Below, in pieces: positions 25,618 through 34,995 of a stretch of 64,000 bases of DNA; within the stretch, counting starts at the first letter, position 1, and each line of letters starts with the position of its first letter. The stretch is from Streptomyces sp. WAC 04229. Its GTDB lineage: Bacteria > Actinomycetota > Actinomycetes > Streptomycetales > Streptomycetaceae. The notes beneath the pieces were generated by a model, which worked only from the letters and a program-made list of their open reading frames with translations, was not told where the DNA came from and did no database searches. Where the stretch lies: contig NZ_QHJH01000013.1 of the NCBI RefSeq assembly GCF_003947455.1, forward strand, positions 22,514-86,513. The letters run 5' to 3'. The position numbers and the translations under genes were made by a program.

Positions 25618-27534
25618 ATGCAGATCCAAGACCTTCCGTATCCCGACCCGGGTGTGCCGGACGCACGCTCGGGCTCCCGCTTCCTGTGGTGGCTGTTCCG
25701 CAACCAGCTGGGCGGCCAACTCAAGTCACTGGCCTGGGGCCTGCTGCACTTCGCCTCCGTCTCCGCCCTGCCCTTCTGCGTCGGGTTCGCCATCCAGGCC
25801 GTCGTCGACCGCTCCGGCACCCGGCTCGCCCTCGCGGGCGGCCTCATGGCGCTGTGCTGCGCCGGCAACGCGCTCGGCGACACCTTCCTGCACCGCGCCG
25901 CCGTCACCAACTGGATCACCTCGGCGGCCCGAGTCCAGCAACTGCTCGCCCGCAAGGCCGCGCTGCTCGGTTCGGCACTGACCCGGCGCGTTGCGGCCGG
26001 CGAGGTCGTGGCCGTGTCCACCGGCGACGTCGAGAAGATCGGCTGGTTCGTGGAGGCCGTCTCCCGCTTCACCGCGGCCGCGCTCACCATCGTGCTGGTC
26101 TGCGTCGCGCTGGTCGTCTACCAGCCGGCCCTCGGCGTCGTCGTGATCGTGGGCCTGCCCGTTCTGGCCCTCGCGGTACTTCCACTGCTGCCGCGGGCCA
26201 CCCGGCGGGCCGACGTCCAACGCGAGAAGGCCGGCCGGGCCACCGAACTCGCCTCCGACACCGTCGCCGGCCTGCGTGTGCTGCGCGGCATCGGCGGCGA
26301 GGCCCTCTTCCTCGACCGCTACCGGAGCGCCTCCCAGGAGGTGCGCCACGCGGCCGTGCGCAGCGCGCGCATGTGGTCCCTGATCTCCGCGATCCAGGTG
26401 CTGCTGCCGGGCCTGCTGCTGATCGCCGTGGTCTGGCACGGCGTCCACCTGGCCCGGGACGGCCGCATCGGGATCGGCGAACTCGTCACCGTCTACAGCT
26501 CCGTCATGCTCCTCACCTACCCCCTGCGGCACTTCGAGGAGATCGCCATGGCGTACTCCTTCTCCAAGCCCTCGGCCAAGCGGGCCGCGCGGGTACTGGC
26601 GCTGGAACGGGTTACGGACACCGCGGGGACGCGCACCGCCGAGATCCCGACCGGCGATCTGTACGACCCGGCCACCGGTCTCCTCGCCCTGTCGGGCCGG
26701 TTCACCGCCGTGGTGTGCGGCGACCCGGACACGGCCGGACGTCTGGCGGAACGACTCGGCGGACACCCCTCGGAGGCGGGTACGTCGGCCCTGCTGGGCG
26801 GGGTGCCGCTCGACGAGCTGCCCCTCGGATCCGCCCGCACGGCCGTCCTGGTGCAGGACAAGGACCCGGTGCTGCTCTCCGGCACCCTCCGCGAACTGCT
26901 CGACGTACCCGCCTCCGGCGCGGTGAGCGCCGGGGACGCGCTGGCCGCCGCCCAGTGCGGCGACGTGCTGGCCGCGCTCGCGCAGGGCTCGCTCGATGCG
27001 GAAGACCCCATGGACGCTCGCATCACCGAGCGGGGCCGCTCGCTCTCGGGCGGCCAGCGCCAGCGGCTCGCCCTGGCCCGGTCCCTGATCACGGACCCCG
27101 AGGCGCTCGTCCTGGACGAACCGACCTCAGCCGTCGACTCGCACACCGAGGCACGGATCGCGGAAGGCGTACGGGAGCTGCGCGCGGGGCGCACCACGGT
27201 GGTGTTCACCTCGTCGCCACTGCTGCTGGACCGCGCGGACCGGACCGTGTTCCTGCACGACGGCGAGGTCGCCGCGACCGGCACGCACCGGGACCTGCTG
27301 CGCACCGAGCCGCGGTATCGGGCGGTGGTGACCCGCGAGACCGACGAGGAGACGACGGCCCGCACGGACGAGTCCGCGTTCGGGGAGCGCTCGGACATGA
27401 CCGTGGTCGGCGGCCGCAAGGCCGACGGCCGCACGGCGAAGACCCCGGACGACGACGTCCTGGGCGAGGACGACGTACTGCGCCACGACAGCGACGTACT
27501 GCACCGGCTGGAAGAGCTCGAGGAGAAGGCATGA
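25618..27534 (+). CDS. ABC exporter subunit with degenerate Walker A (heterodimer partner 1)
   Basis: 638 residues; six membrane helices in about residues 20-320, then an ATPase domain. The Walker A position reads VVCGDPDTAGRL (from Gly368): no GK[ST], so this subunit cannot bind ATP normally at its own site. The signature is perfect (LSGGQ, 476-480), Walker B is intact (ALVLDEPT) and the switch His is lost (TSSPLL). The C-terminal 50 residues are charged. The stop overlaps the start of the next gene by ATGA. The two genes clearly form a heterodimeric exporter. The start could also be GTG at 25579; neither has a good ribosome site. Confidence 0.88.
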   Translation: MQIQDLPYPDPGVPDARSGSRFLWWLFRNQLGGQLKSLAWGLLHFASVSALPFCVGFAIQAVVDRSGTRLALAGGLMALCCAGNALGDTFLHRAAVTNWITSAARVQQLLARKAALLGSALTRRVAAGEVVAVSTGDVEKIGWFVEAVSRFTAAALTIVLVCVALVVYQPALGVVVIVGLPVLALAVLPLLPRATRRADVQREKAGRATELASDTVAGLRVLRGIGGEALFLDRYRSASQEVRHAAVRSARMWSLISAIQVLLPGLLLIAVVWHGVHLARDGRIGIGELVTVYSSVMLLTYPLRHFEEIAMAYSFSKPSAKRAARVLALERVTDTAGTRTAEIPTGDLYDPATGLLALSGRFTAVVCGDPDTAGRLAERLGGHPSEAGTSALLGGVPLDELPLGSARTAVLVQDKDPVLLSGTLRELLDVPASGAVSAGDALAAAQCGDVLAALAQGSLDAEDPMDARITERGRSLSGGQRQRLALARSLITDPEALVLDEPTSAVDSHTEARIAEGVRELRAGRTTVVFTSSPLLLDRADRTVFLHDGEVAATGTHRDLLRTEPRYRAVVTRETDEETTARTDESAFGERSDMTVVGGRKADGRTAKTPDDDVLGEDDVLRHDSDVLHRLEELEEKA

Positions 27535-29312
27535 TCGGCGTCGCACCACCGTCGTACGACCCTGCGGCCCCCACGACGGCGAACACCCTCCCCGTCGGCG
27601 CTCCCGCGACCGTCCGCGCCTACACGGGCGAACTGCTGCGCCGGCACCGCCGGGCCTTTCTGCTCCTCGTCACCGTCAACACCGTCGCCGTGATCGCCTC
27701 GATGGCGGGCCCCTACCTGCTGGGCGGGCTCGTGGAACGGGTGTCGGACGGCGCCCGCGAGCTGCATCTCGGTCTCACGGCCACGTTCTTCGTGCTCGCG
27801 CTCGCCGTGCAGGCGCTCTTCGTCCGCGAGGTGCGGCTGCGCGGGGCCATGCTCGGCGAACGGATGCTGGCCGATCTGCGCGAGGACTTCCTCGTGCGGT
27901 CGGTCGGACTGCCGCCCGGCGTGCTGGAACGGGCCGGTACCGGGGACCTGCTCTCCCGGATCACCACGGACATCGACCGGCTCGCCAACGCCATGCGCGA
28001 GGCGGTGCCCCAGCTGGCGATCGGTGCCGTCTGGGTGGTGCTGTTGCTCGGCGGACTGGTGGTCACCGCTCCGCCGCTGGCACCGGTGGTGCTGATCGCG
28101 GTGCCGCTTCTGGTGATCGGCTGCCGCTGGTACTTCCGGCGGGCGCCCTCCGCCTACCGGTCCGAGGCCGCCGGGTACGCCGCGGTGGCCGCCGCGCTCG
28201 CCGAGACGGTGGACGCCGGACGCACCGTCGAGTCTCACCGTCTGGACGGCCGGCGCATCGACCTGTCGGAGCAGCGGATCAGGGAGTGGACGGCCTGGGA
28301 GCGCTACACGCTCTGGCTTCGGTCGGTGCTCTTCCCGGTCATCAACGTCACCCATGTGACCGTGCTCGCCTCCGTCCTGCTGATCGGCGGTGTGTTCGTC
28401 CTGCAGGGCTGGATCGGGGTCGGGCAGATGACCACGGCTGCCCTGATCGCGCAGATGCTGGTCGACCCGGTCGGCCTCATCCTGCGCTGGTACGACGAAC
28501 TCCAGGTGGCCCAGGTATCCCTGGCCCGGCTCGTGGGCGTGCGGGACATCGAACCGGACGCGGGTGACAACGCCCTGTCCCCCGAGGGACGGGACGTGCA
28601 CGCCGACCGCGTGCACTTCGGCTACGTCGAGGGCGTGGACGTCCTGCGCAAGGTGTCGCTGGAGGTCGCCCCCGGCACGAGGCTCGCCCTGGTCGGGCCC
28701 TCGGGCGCCGGCAAGTCCACGCTGGGCAGGCTGCTCGCCGGCATCTACGGTCCGCGTGACGGCCGGATCACCCTGGGTGGCGCCGAACTGTCCCGGATGT
28801 CCGCGGAGCGGGTCCGCTCCCACGTCGCCCTCGTCAACCAGGAGCACCACGTCTTCGTGGGCTCCCTGCGCGACAACCTCCGGCTGGCCAGGACCGGCGC
28901 CACCGACGCCGAGCTGTGGGCGGCGCTGGGCGCGGTCGACGCGGACGACTGGTCCCGCGCACTCGACGACGGCCTGGACACCGAGGTCGGCTCGGGAGGC
29001 TTCGCCCTCACTCCCGCGCAGGCCCAGCAGATCGCCCTGGCCCGGCTGGTGCTGGCCGACCCGCACACCCTGGTGCTGGACGAGGCGACGTCGCTGCTCG
29101 ACCCGCGGGCCGCGCGTCATCTCGAACGGTCCCTGGCCCGGGTCCTGGACGGTCGCACGGTGATCGCGATCGCCCACCGGCTGCACACCGCCCACGACGC
29201 GGACGTCATCGCCGTGGTCGAGAACGGCAGGATCAGCGAGCTGGGCAGCCACGACGAGCTGGTGGCGGCGGACGGCGCCTACGCGGCACTGTGGCGGTCC
29301 TGGCACGGGTGA
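27531..29312 (+). CDS. ABC exporter subunit with degenerate signature (heterodimer partner 2)
   Basis: 593 residues, same layout as its partner. Walker A is intact (VGPSGAGKST, Lys395), Walker B LVLDEATSLLD and switch His IAHRLHT are intact, but the signature reads LTPAQ (493-497) instead of LSGGQ. In a heterodimer its Walker A meets the partner's good LSGGQ to form the one working ATP site, while the degenerate Walker A meets LTPAQ. Translationally coupled to the upstream gene. Substrate unknown. Confidence 0.9.
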   Translation: MIGVAPPSYDPAAPTTANTLPVGAPATVRAYTGELLRRHRRAFLLLVTVNTVAVIASMAGPYLLGGLVERVSDGARELHLGLTATFFVLALAVQALFVREVRLRGAMLGERMLADLREDFLVRSVGLPPGVLERAGTGDLLSRITTDIDRLANAMREAVPQLAIGAVWVVLLLGGLVVTAPPLAPVVLIAVPLLVIGCRWYFRRAPSAYRSEAAGYAAVAAALAETVDAGRTVESHRLDGRRIDLSEQRIREWTAWERYTLWLRSVLFPVINVTHVTVLASVLLIGGVFVLQGWIGVGQMTTAALIAQMLVDPVGLILRWYDELQVAQVSLARLVGVRDIEPDAGDNALSPEGRDVHADRVHFGYVEGVDVLRKVSLEVAPGTRLALVGPSGAGKSTLGRLLAGIYGPRDGRITLGGAELSRMSAERVRSHVALVNQEHHVFVGSLRDNLRLARTGATDAELWAALGAVDADDWSRALDDGLDTEVGSGGFALTPAQAQQIALARLVLADPHTLVLDEATSLLDPRAARHLERSLARVLDGRTVIAIAHRLHTAHDADVIAVVENGRISELGSHDELVAADGAYAALWRSWHG

Positions 29313-29342
29313 GCCCGCGGCACCCTCCGGGGGTGGGGGCAG

Positions 29343-29398
29343 ATTCGGGATCGGATTCGGATTCGGGTTCGGGTTCGGGTTCGAGTTCGGGTTCGACC
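29343..29398. repeat. TTCGGG/TTCGGA hexamer microsatellite
   Basis: About nine imperfect units of ATTCGG or GTTCGG directly after the ABC operon, followed by a looser GGCAGCCC[AG]TCGG duplication near 29445-29480. No gene is visible in 29313-29798. Confidence 0.85.
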
Positions 29399-29798
29399 GG
29401 CCACGGGCATCGCTCCGGCTCGGTCGGCCCCCGGCGGCGCTGGACGGCAGCCCATCGGTGCTGGACGGCAGCCCGTCGGCCCCGGGCCGCTGCCCATAGG
29501 CCCGGGACCGCAGCTCACCCGTGCCGGACCAGGCGGCCGCGAACCGGACCGGAGCGGGGGTGCCGGACGGAGCGGCGATGCGGCGAGGAGCGGAGTGGAC
29601 GGGGCGGGCGGCCACCCGCGCGGGGTCCGTGCCGTTGCGCGGTCCCGAACCGGAGTGGAAGGCTGGGGGTAGGCACCGGCTCGAGGTGAACCCGGGGACC
29701 GTGCGGTTCCGCGACGGGCGAAGCCTGTGCCCCGTGCAGCGGCGGTCCGCCGCGGTGCGCGGCGAGAAGGGGCCGGTCCCCACCCCCTGGAGGTACCC

Positions 29799-30269
29799 GT
29801 GAACAGCGCCGACGGATGGGGAGACGACGTCTACCAACCGGACGGATCGGAGCAGCGGGAGGACACCGGGCTGCTCGACAGCGAGGACACGCTCGAGAAC
29901 GACGGTGTGGGCGATCCCCTCGATCGCGGCTGGTCCCCGCCGGAGCGCCCCTGGGCGGTGGAACACACCGGCGTGACGGCAGCCGAACGCCACGAGGGCG
30001 AGACCCTCGACCAGCGGCTCGCCGAGGAGCGGCCCGACGAGCTCGCGCCCGAGGGCGACGGGCTGGGGGACGCCGACGGCACCGACGGAGAACTGCTGGA
30101 CGGCGAGGTGGGCGCCGACCGTTCCGGAAGGCTCGTGGCACCCGACGAGGGGGCGCACGAGGACGAGGAGCCGGCGCTGGTGGCCCTGGACGTGGGCATC
30201 GACGGCGCGGCCGCCTCCGCCGAGGAAGCCGCGATGCACGTCGTCGACGAGGACACGCTGCCCGGCTGA
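29799..30269 (+). CDS. DUF5709-type small acidic protein
   Basis: 156 residues, extremely acidic, with GWGDDVYQPDGSE near the start, EDTGLLDSEDTLE, RGWSPPERPW and a C-terminal EEAAMHVVDEDT. No Cys, no membrane segment. GTG at 29799 has GGAGG five bases upstream. I recall the family as DUF5709, common in Streptomyces; function unknown. Followed by L31 on the same strand. Confidence 0.75.
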   Translation: MNSADGWGDDVYQPDGSEQREDTGLLDSEDTLENDGVGDPLDRGWSPPERPWAVEHTGVTAAERHEGETLDQRLAEERPDELAPEGDGLGDADGTDGELLDGEVGADRSGRLVAPDEGAHEDEEPALVALDVGIDGAAASAEEAAMHVVDEDTLPG

Positions 30270-30332
30270 CACCCCCAGGGGCGGCACATCCGCGTCGTCC
30301 GCTCCATGATCCGCGCGGCACGAGGAGCAGCC

Positions 30333-30614
30333 ATGCAGCAGGGCAAGCATCCCGAGTACCGGCCCGTGGTCTTCCGCGACCGCAGTGCCGGCTACGCCTT
30401 CCTGACCCGGTCCACCGCGACCAGCGACCAGACCATCGCGTGGGACGACGGGGAGACCTACCCGGTGGTGGAGGTGGAGATCTCCTCGGAGAGCCACCCC
30501 TTCTACACGGGCAAGGCGCGAACCGTGGACTCGGAGGGGCGGGTGGCCCGCTTCGAGCGGCGTTACGGCGGTGAGGGCGGCGACGAGGGACAGGGCGCCG
30601 GGGCCTCCGGCTGA
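30333..30614 (+). CDS. rpmE2: Ribosomal protein L31, type B
   Basis: 93 residues. Recognised by [25 protein letters not shown] and [11 protein letters not shown]. It lacks the CxxC zinc ligands of type A L31, so it is the zinc-independent form, which in Streptomyces coelicolor is made under zinc starvation through Zur. I see no clear Zur box upstream. Start at 30333 follows CGAGGAG. The C-terminus has a Gly/Glu-rich extension. Confidence 0.9.
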   Translation: MQQGKHPEYRPVVFRDRSAGYAFLTRSTATSDQTIAWDDGETYPVVEVEISSESHPFYTGKARTVDSEGRVARFERRYGGEGGDEGQGAGASG

Positions 30615-30634
30615 GATGGCACTGACCGCCACCC

Positions 30635-31429
30635 TCAGATGAAGTTGAGCGCCGACGCGCAGCCCACTCCCCCGAGCAGCATGAACGCCGGCATGAGCAC
30701 CTTCAGCTCCACCCAGCTCCCCGCTCGGAACCGCATCGGCTTCGGCGGCCCGATCGGATACCAGCGCTTCCGGCCCACCGGTATCGGCCAGAGTATGGGG
30801 CAGCCCGAGACGGTCAGCGCGTCCCCGATGTCGTGCACCAGCGCGCCGAGGACGACCGGCAGCCCCAGCCACAGGTACTCCTGGCCAGGCGCGGTGAACA
30901 GCCAGTCCGCGCCGCCGTCCGGCTTGTCCAGTATCCCGGCGATGATCCACGCACTCGTCCCCGCCAGCAGCCAGACCAGCACATCGCTGCTGGAGCCCCG
31001 GGTGGCCCGCCACAGCAGGCCCTCGATGGCAAGCACCATGTGCACGAAGAGGATCGCCAGGAGCGCCCAGCGGCCACCCGTGACGGCCAGCACCGACGTG
31101 CCCGCGCCGATCAGGACGGCCCACAGCCAGGTGTGCGTGAGGGTGCGGTGCCCGCCCGAGCGGCGCGGGTCGGCCGGCTTCTTCGTGGCCTTGTAGACGG
31201 CGTACGACAGCTTGTCCACGATCTCGCACAGCCCCCGGGAGAGCGGCCCGAAGGCCCGGGAGATGGTGGCCGCCTTGTGGTCGAGGTCCGGGGCCAGCGC
31301 CGCTCCCGCACAGATCAGGGCCCCCGCGAGCAGCACCGGCCACGGCATCGGGTGTCCCGCGGCGGCGGCCGCCGCCCCGACGCCGAGCCACGCCGCGGCG
31401 CCCGAGAGTGAGTGTGCTGGTCCCATCAT
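30635..31429 (-). CDS. Membrane-bound DUF457-type putative metal-dependent hydrolase
   Basis: 264 residues with six or seven hydrophobic segments. Metal-site-like motifs of the YdjM/DUF457 family are present: GPAHSLSG at the start, LAPDLDHK, and HRTLTHTWLW, plus VHDIGDALT. The start at 31429 (tandem ATGs) opens exactly at the family's first His motif; no strong ribosome site. Activity of the family is not established. Confidence 0.78.
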   Translation of the reverse strand: MMGPAHSLSGAAAWLGVGAAAAAAGHPMPWPVLLAGALICAGAALAPDLDHKAATISRAFGPLSRGLCEIVDKLSYAVYKATKKPADPRRSGGHRTLTHTWLWAVLIGAGTSVLAVTGGRWALLAILFVHMVLAIEGLLWRATRGSSSDVLVWLLAGTSAWIIAGILDKPDGGADWLFTAPGQEYLWLGLPVVLGALVHDIGDALTVSGCPILWPIPVGRKRWYPIGPPKPMRFRAGSWVELKVLMPAFMLLGGVGCASALNFI

Positions 31430-31574
31430 CGCCGTTGCCCGCCCCATTCCTCGTGTGCCGCTGTGCAGTTGTCCGGGTCCGCTGATGCCTCGTCGGCGCC
31501 CCAGCGTAGCGTTCGTGATCTTCATGCCGACAGCCGATTCCCCCATCGCGACGCGGGGCAGGCAAGATGGGGGC

Positions 31575-34088
31575 GTGACCCTCATCGATCAGCTGCCGCG
31601 GACCGCCGACCCCGATGCCCTGTACGAAGCCTTCGAGGCGTGGGCCCAGGAGCGCGGTCTCACGCTCTACCCCCATCAGGAGGAGGCGCTGATCGAGGTG
31701 GTCTCCGGGGCGAACGTGATCGTGTCGACGCCCACCGGCTCCGGCAAGAGCATGATCGCGGCGGGCGCCCACTTCGCGGCTCTGGCGCGGGACGAGGTCA
31801 CCTTCTACACGGCTCCGATCAAGGCGCTGGTGTCGGAGAAGTTCTTCGAGCTGTGCAAGATCTTCGGTACCGAGAACGTCGGCATGCTGACCGGCGACGC
31901 GTCCGTGAACGCGGACGCGCCCGTCATCTGCTGCACCGCCGAGGTCCTGGCGTCGATCGCGCTGCGTGACGGGAAGCACGCGGACATCGGCCAGGTCGTC
32001 ATGGACGAGTTCCACTTCTACGCGGAGCCGGACCGCGGCTGGGCCTGGCAGATTCCGCTGCTGGAACTGCCACAGGCCCAGTTCGTCCTGATGTCGGCGA
32101 CCCTCGGTGACGTCTCCTTCTTCGAGAAGGACCTGGCCCGCCGCACCGACCGGCCCACCGCGGTGGTCCGCTCGGCCACCCGCCCGGTGCCGCTCTCCTA
32201 CGAGTACCGCTACACGCCGCTGACCGAGACGCTCACCGATCTGCTGGCCGCCCGGCAGGCGCCCGTGTACATCGTGCACTTCACGCAGGCGCAGGCCGTG
32301 GAGCGGGCGCAGGCGCTGATGAGCATCAACATGTGCACGCGTGAGGAGAAGGAACGGATCGCCGACCTGATCGGCAACTTCCGCTTCACCACGAAGTTCG
32401 GCCGCAACCTCTCCCGCTACGTCCGGCACGGCATCGGCGTCCACCACGCCGGCATGCTGCCCAAGTACCGGCGGCTGGTGGAGAAGCTCGCGCAGGCCGG
32501 TCTGCTGAAGGTGATCTGCGGGACGGACACCCTGGGCGTGGGCGTCAACGTCCCCATCCGGACGGTGCTGTTCACAGCGCTGACCAAGTACGACGGCACC
32601 CGGGTGCGCACGCTGCGGGCCCGGGAGTTCCACCAGATCGCGGGTCGGGCGGGCCGGGCCGGGTTCGACACGGAGGGTTTCGTCGTCGCCCAGGCGCCGG
32701 AGCACGTCGTCGAGAACGAGAAGGCACTCGCCAAGGCCGGTGAGGACCCGAAGAAGCGGCGGAAGGTCGTCCGTAAGAAGGCTCCCGAGGGCTTCGTGGC
32801 CTGGTCGGAGAGCACGTTCGACAAGCTCATCGGTTCCGATCCGGAGCCGCTGACGTCCCGGTTCCGGGTGACGCACACCATGCTGCTGTCGGTGATCGCC
32901 CGCCCGGGCGACGCCTTCGCCGCGATGCGGCACCTGCTGGAGGACAACCACGAGCCGCGCAAGCAGCAGCTGAGGCACATCCGGCGGGCCATCGCCATCT
33001 ACCGCTCGCTGCTGGACGGCGGCATCGTCGAGAAGCTCGACCGGCCGGACGCCGAGGGGCGCGACGTCCGCCTCACCGTGGACCTCCAGCAGGACTTCGC
33101 GCTGAACCAGCCGCTGTCCACGTTCGCCCTGGCGGCCTTCGAGCTGCTGGACCCGGAATCGCCGTCGTACGCGCTGGACATGGTGTCCGTCGTGGAGTCC
33201 ACGTTGGACGACCCGCGGCAGATCCTCGCCGCCCAGCAGAACAAGGCGCGCGGTGAGGCCGTGGCCGCGATGAAGGCCGACGGTGTCGAGTACGAGGAGC
33301 GCATGGAGCGCCTCCAGGACATCACGTACCCGAAGCCGCTGGAGGAGCTGCTCTTCCACGCCTACGACACGTACCGCAGGAGCCACCCCTGGGTCGGTGA
33401 CCATCCGCTGTCGCCCAAGTCGGTCATCCGCGACATGTACGAGCGGGCGCTGACGTTCACGGAGCTGGTCTCCCACTACGAACTGGCCCGGACCGAGGGC
33501 ATCGTGCTGCGCTACCTGGCGAGCGCCTACAAGGCCCTCGACCACACCGTCCCGGACGACCTGAAGTCCGAGGACCTTCAGGACCTGATCGAGTGGCTCG
33601 GCGAGATGGTGCGCCAGGTCGACTCCAGCCTGCTGGACGAGTGGGAACAACTCGCCAACCCGGAGGAGATGACCGCCGAGGAGGCACAGGAGAAGGCCGA
33701 TCAGGTGCGGCCGGTCACCGCCAATGCGCGGGCCTTCCGGGTCCTGGTCCGCAACGCCATGTTCCGCCGGGTCGAACTCGCCGCCCTCGACCACGTCGAC
33801 GAGCTGGGCGAGATGGACGCGGAGGCGGGCTGGGACGCGGACGCGTGGGGCGAGGCGATGGACAAGTACTGGGACGAGTACGACGACCTCGGCACCGGCC
33901 CCGACGCCCGCGGCCCGAAGCTGCTGGTGATCGAGGAGGAGCCGCAGAACGGTCTGTGGCGCGTGCGGCAGATCTTCGACGACCCGAATGACGACCACGA
34001 CTGGGGCATCAGCGCTCAGGTCGACCTCACGGCCTCCGACGCGGAGGGCCGGGCTGTCGTCCGCGTCACCGATGTCGGCCAGCTGTGA
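31575..34088 (+). CDS. DEAD/DEAH RNA helicase, Ski2/Mtr4-like
   Basis: 837 residues. GTG start at 31575. Motif I TPTGSGKS, Ia APIKALV, II MDEFHFYA, III LMSATL, IV-VI with VHHAGMLPKYRRLVE, GTDTLGVGVN and HQIAGRAGRAGFD, followed by a long C-terminal domain (DUF3516-like) of about 350 residues. Actinobacterial homologues are thought to unwind RNA; the exact role is not known. 20 bases upstream of tesB, probably cotranscribed. Confidence 0.9.
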   Translation: MTLIDQLPRTADPDALYEAFEAWAQERGLTLYPHQEEALIEVVSGANVIVSTPTGSGKSMIAAGAHFAALARDEVTFYTAPIKALVSEKFFELCKIFGTENVGMLTGDASVNADAPVICCTAEVLASIALRDGKHADIGQVVMDEFHFYAEPDRGWAWQIPLLELPQAQFVLMSATLGDVSFFEKDLARRTDRPTAVVRSATRPVPLSYEYRYTPLTETLTDLLAARQAPVYIVHFTQAQAVERAQALMSINMCTREEKERIADLIGNFRFTTKFGRNLSRYVRHGIGVHHAGMLPKYRRLVEKLAQAGLLKVICGTDTLGVGVNVPIRTVLFTALTKYDGTRVRTLRAREFHQIAGRAGRAGFDTEGFVVAQAPEHVVENEKALAKAGEDPKKRRKVVRKKAPEGFVAWSESTFDKLIGSDPEPLTSRFRVTHTMLLSVIARPGDAFAAMRHLLEDNHEPRKQQLRHIRRAIAIYRSLLDGGIVEKLDRPDAEGRDVRLTVDLQQDFALNQPLSTFALAAFELLDPESPSYALDMVSVVESTLDDPRQILAAQQNKARGEAVAAMKADGVEYEERMERLQDITYPKPLEELLFHAYDTYRRSHPWVGDHPLSPKSVIRDMYERALTFTELVSHYELARTEGIVLRYLASAYKALDHTVPDDLKSEDLQDLIEWLGEMVRQVDSSLLDEWEQLANPEEMTAEEAQEKADQVRPVTANARAFRVLVRNAMFRRVELAALDHVDELGEMDAEAGWDADAWGEAMDKYWDEYDDLGTGPDARGPKLLVIEEEPQNGLWRVRQIFDDPNDDHDWGISAQVDLTASDAEGRAVVRVTDVGQL

Positions 34089-34107
34089 GCACAGGAGAAA
34101 CCCACCC

Positions 34108-34974
34108 ATGACAAATCCGGCCGAGAGCCTCGTCGCCCTGCTCGATCTGGAGCAGATCGAGGTCAACATCTTCCGTGGCCGCAGCCCAGAGGAGTCGCTG
34201 CAGCGGGTCTTCGGCGGACAGGTGGCCGGCCAGGCGCTGGTCGCCGCCGGCCGCACCACCGAGGGCGACCGCCCGGTGCACTCGCTGCACGCGTACTTCC
34301 TGCGGCCCGGACGTCCGGGCGTGCCGATCGTGTACCAGGTCGAACGCGACAGGGACGGCCGGTCCTTCACGACCCGGCGGGTCACCGCCGTACAGCAGGG
34401 CCGCACGATCTTCACGCTCACCGCCTCCTTTCACAAGCCTGAACAGGGGAGTTTCGAGCACCAGCTGCCGCCGGCCCGCGAGGTCCCGCACCCGGAGTCG
34501 CTGCCGACGGTGGCCGACGAGGTGCGGGAGCACTTGGGCGAGCTGCCCGAGCAGTTGGAGCGGATGGCCCGCCGTCAGCCCTTCGACATCCGCTACGTCG
34601 ACCGGCTGCGGTGGAGCGCCGAGGAGGTCAAGGACGCCGAGCCGCGCAGTGCGGTGTGGATGCGGGCGGTCGGGCCGCTCGGCGACGACCCGCTCGTGCA
34701 CACCTGCGCACTGACCTACGCCAGCGACATGACCCTGCTGGACGCCGTGCGCATCCCGGTGGAACCGCTGTGGGGCCCCAGGGGCTTCGACATGGCGTCG
34801 CTGGACCACGCCATGTGGTTCCACCGGCCGTTCCGCGCGGACGAGTGGTTCCTGTACGACCAGGAGTCGCCGATCGCGACCGGCGGACGGGGCCTGGCGC
34901 GCGGGCGGATCTACGACACCGAGGGACGCATGCTGGTGTCCGTCGTCCAGGAAGGGCTCTTCCGGGCCCTCTAG
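34108..34974 (+). CDS. tesB: Acyl-CoA thioesterase II
   Basis: 288 residues, full-length double hot-dog thioesterase: FRGRSPEESLQRVFGGQVAGQAL at the N-terminus, HSLHAYFLRPG, FTTRRVTAVQQGR and, in the second repeat, MTLLDAVRIP and SLDHAMWFHRPFRADEW with the catalytic Asp. Hydrolyses fatty acyl-CoA. AGGAG precedes the ATG by nine bases. Follows the helicase gene with a 19-base gap. Confidence 0.93.
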   Translation: MTNPAESLVALLDLEQIEVNIFRGRSPEESLQRVFGGQVAGQALVAAGRTTEGDRPVHSLHAYFLRPGRPGVPIVYQVERDRDGRSFTTRRVTAVQQGRTIFTLTASFHKPEQGSFEHQLPPAREVPHPESLPTVADEVREHLGELPEQLERMARRQPFDIRYVDRLRWSAEEVKDAEPRSAVWMRAVGPLGDDPLVHTCALTYASDMTLLDAVRIPVEPLWGPRGFDMASLDHAMWFHRPFRADEWFLYDQESPIATGGRGLARGRIYDTEGRMLVSVVQEGLFRAL

Positions 34975-34995
34975 GTCACCGGGCGAGCCATGGGC

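Noticed and set aside
29343..29400. Telomere-like or origin-like repeat from the TTCGGG hexamers
   Set aside because: No DnaA boxes, dnaA/dnaN neighbours or palindromic telomere structure nearby; a plain microsatellite.
26517..34421. A 2,634-codon open frame on the minus strand
   Set aside because: It runs antisense to the ABC, L31, helicase and tesB genes, has no coherent domains, is full of Arg/Val/Gly/Asp typical of antisense frames in GC-rich DNA, and crosses several genes with clear motifs.
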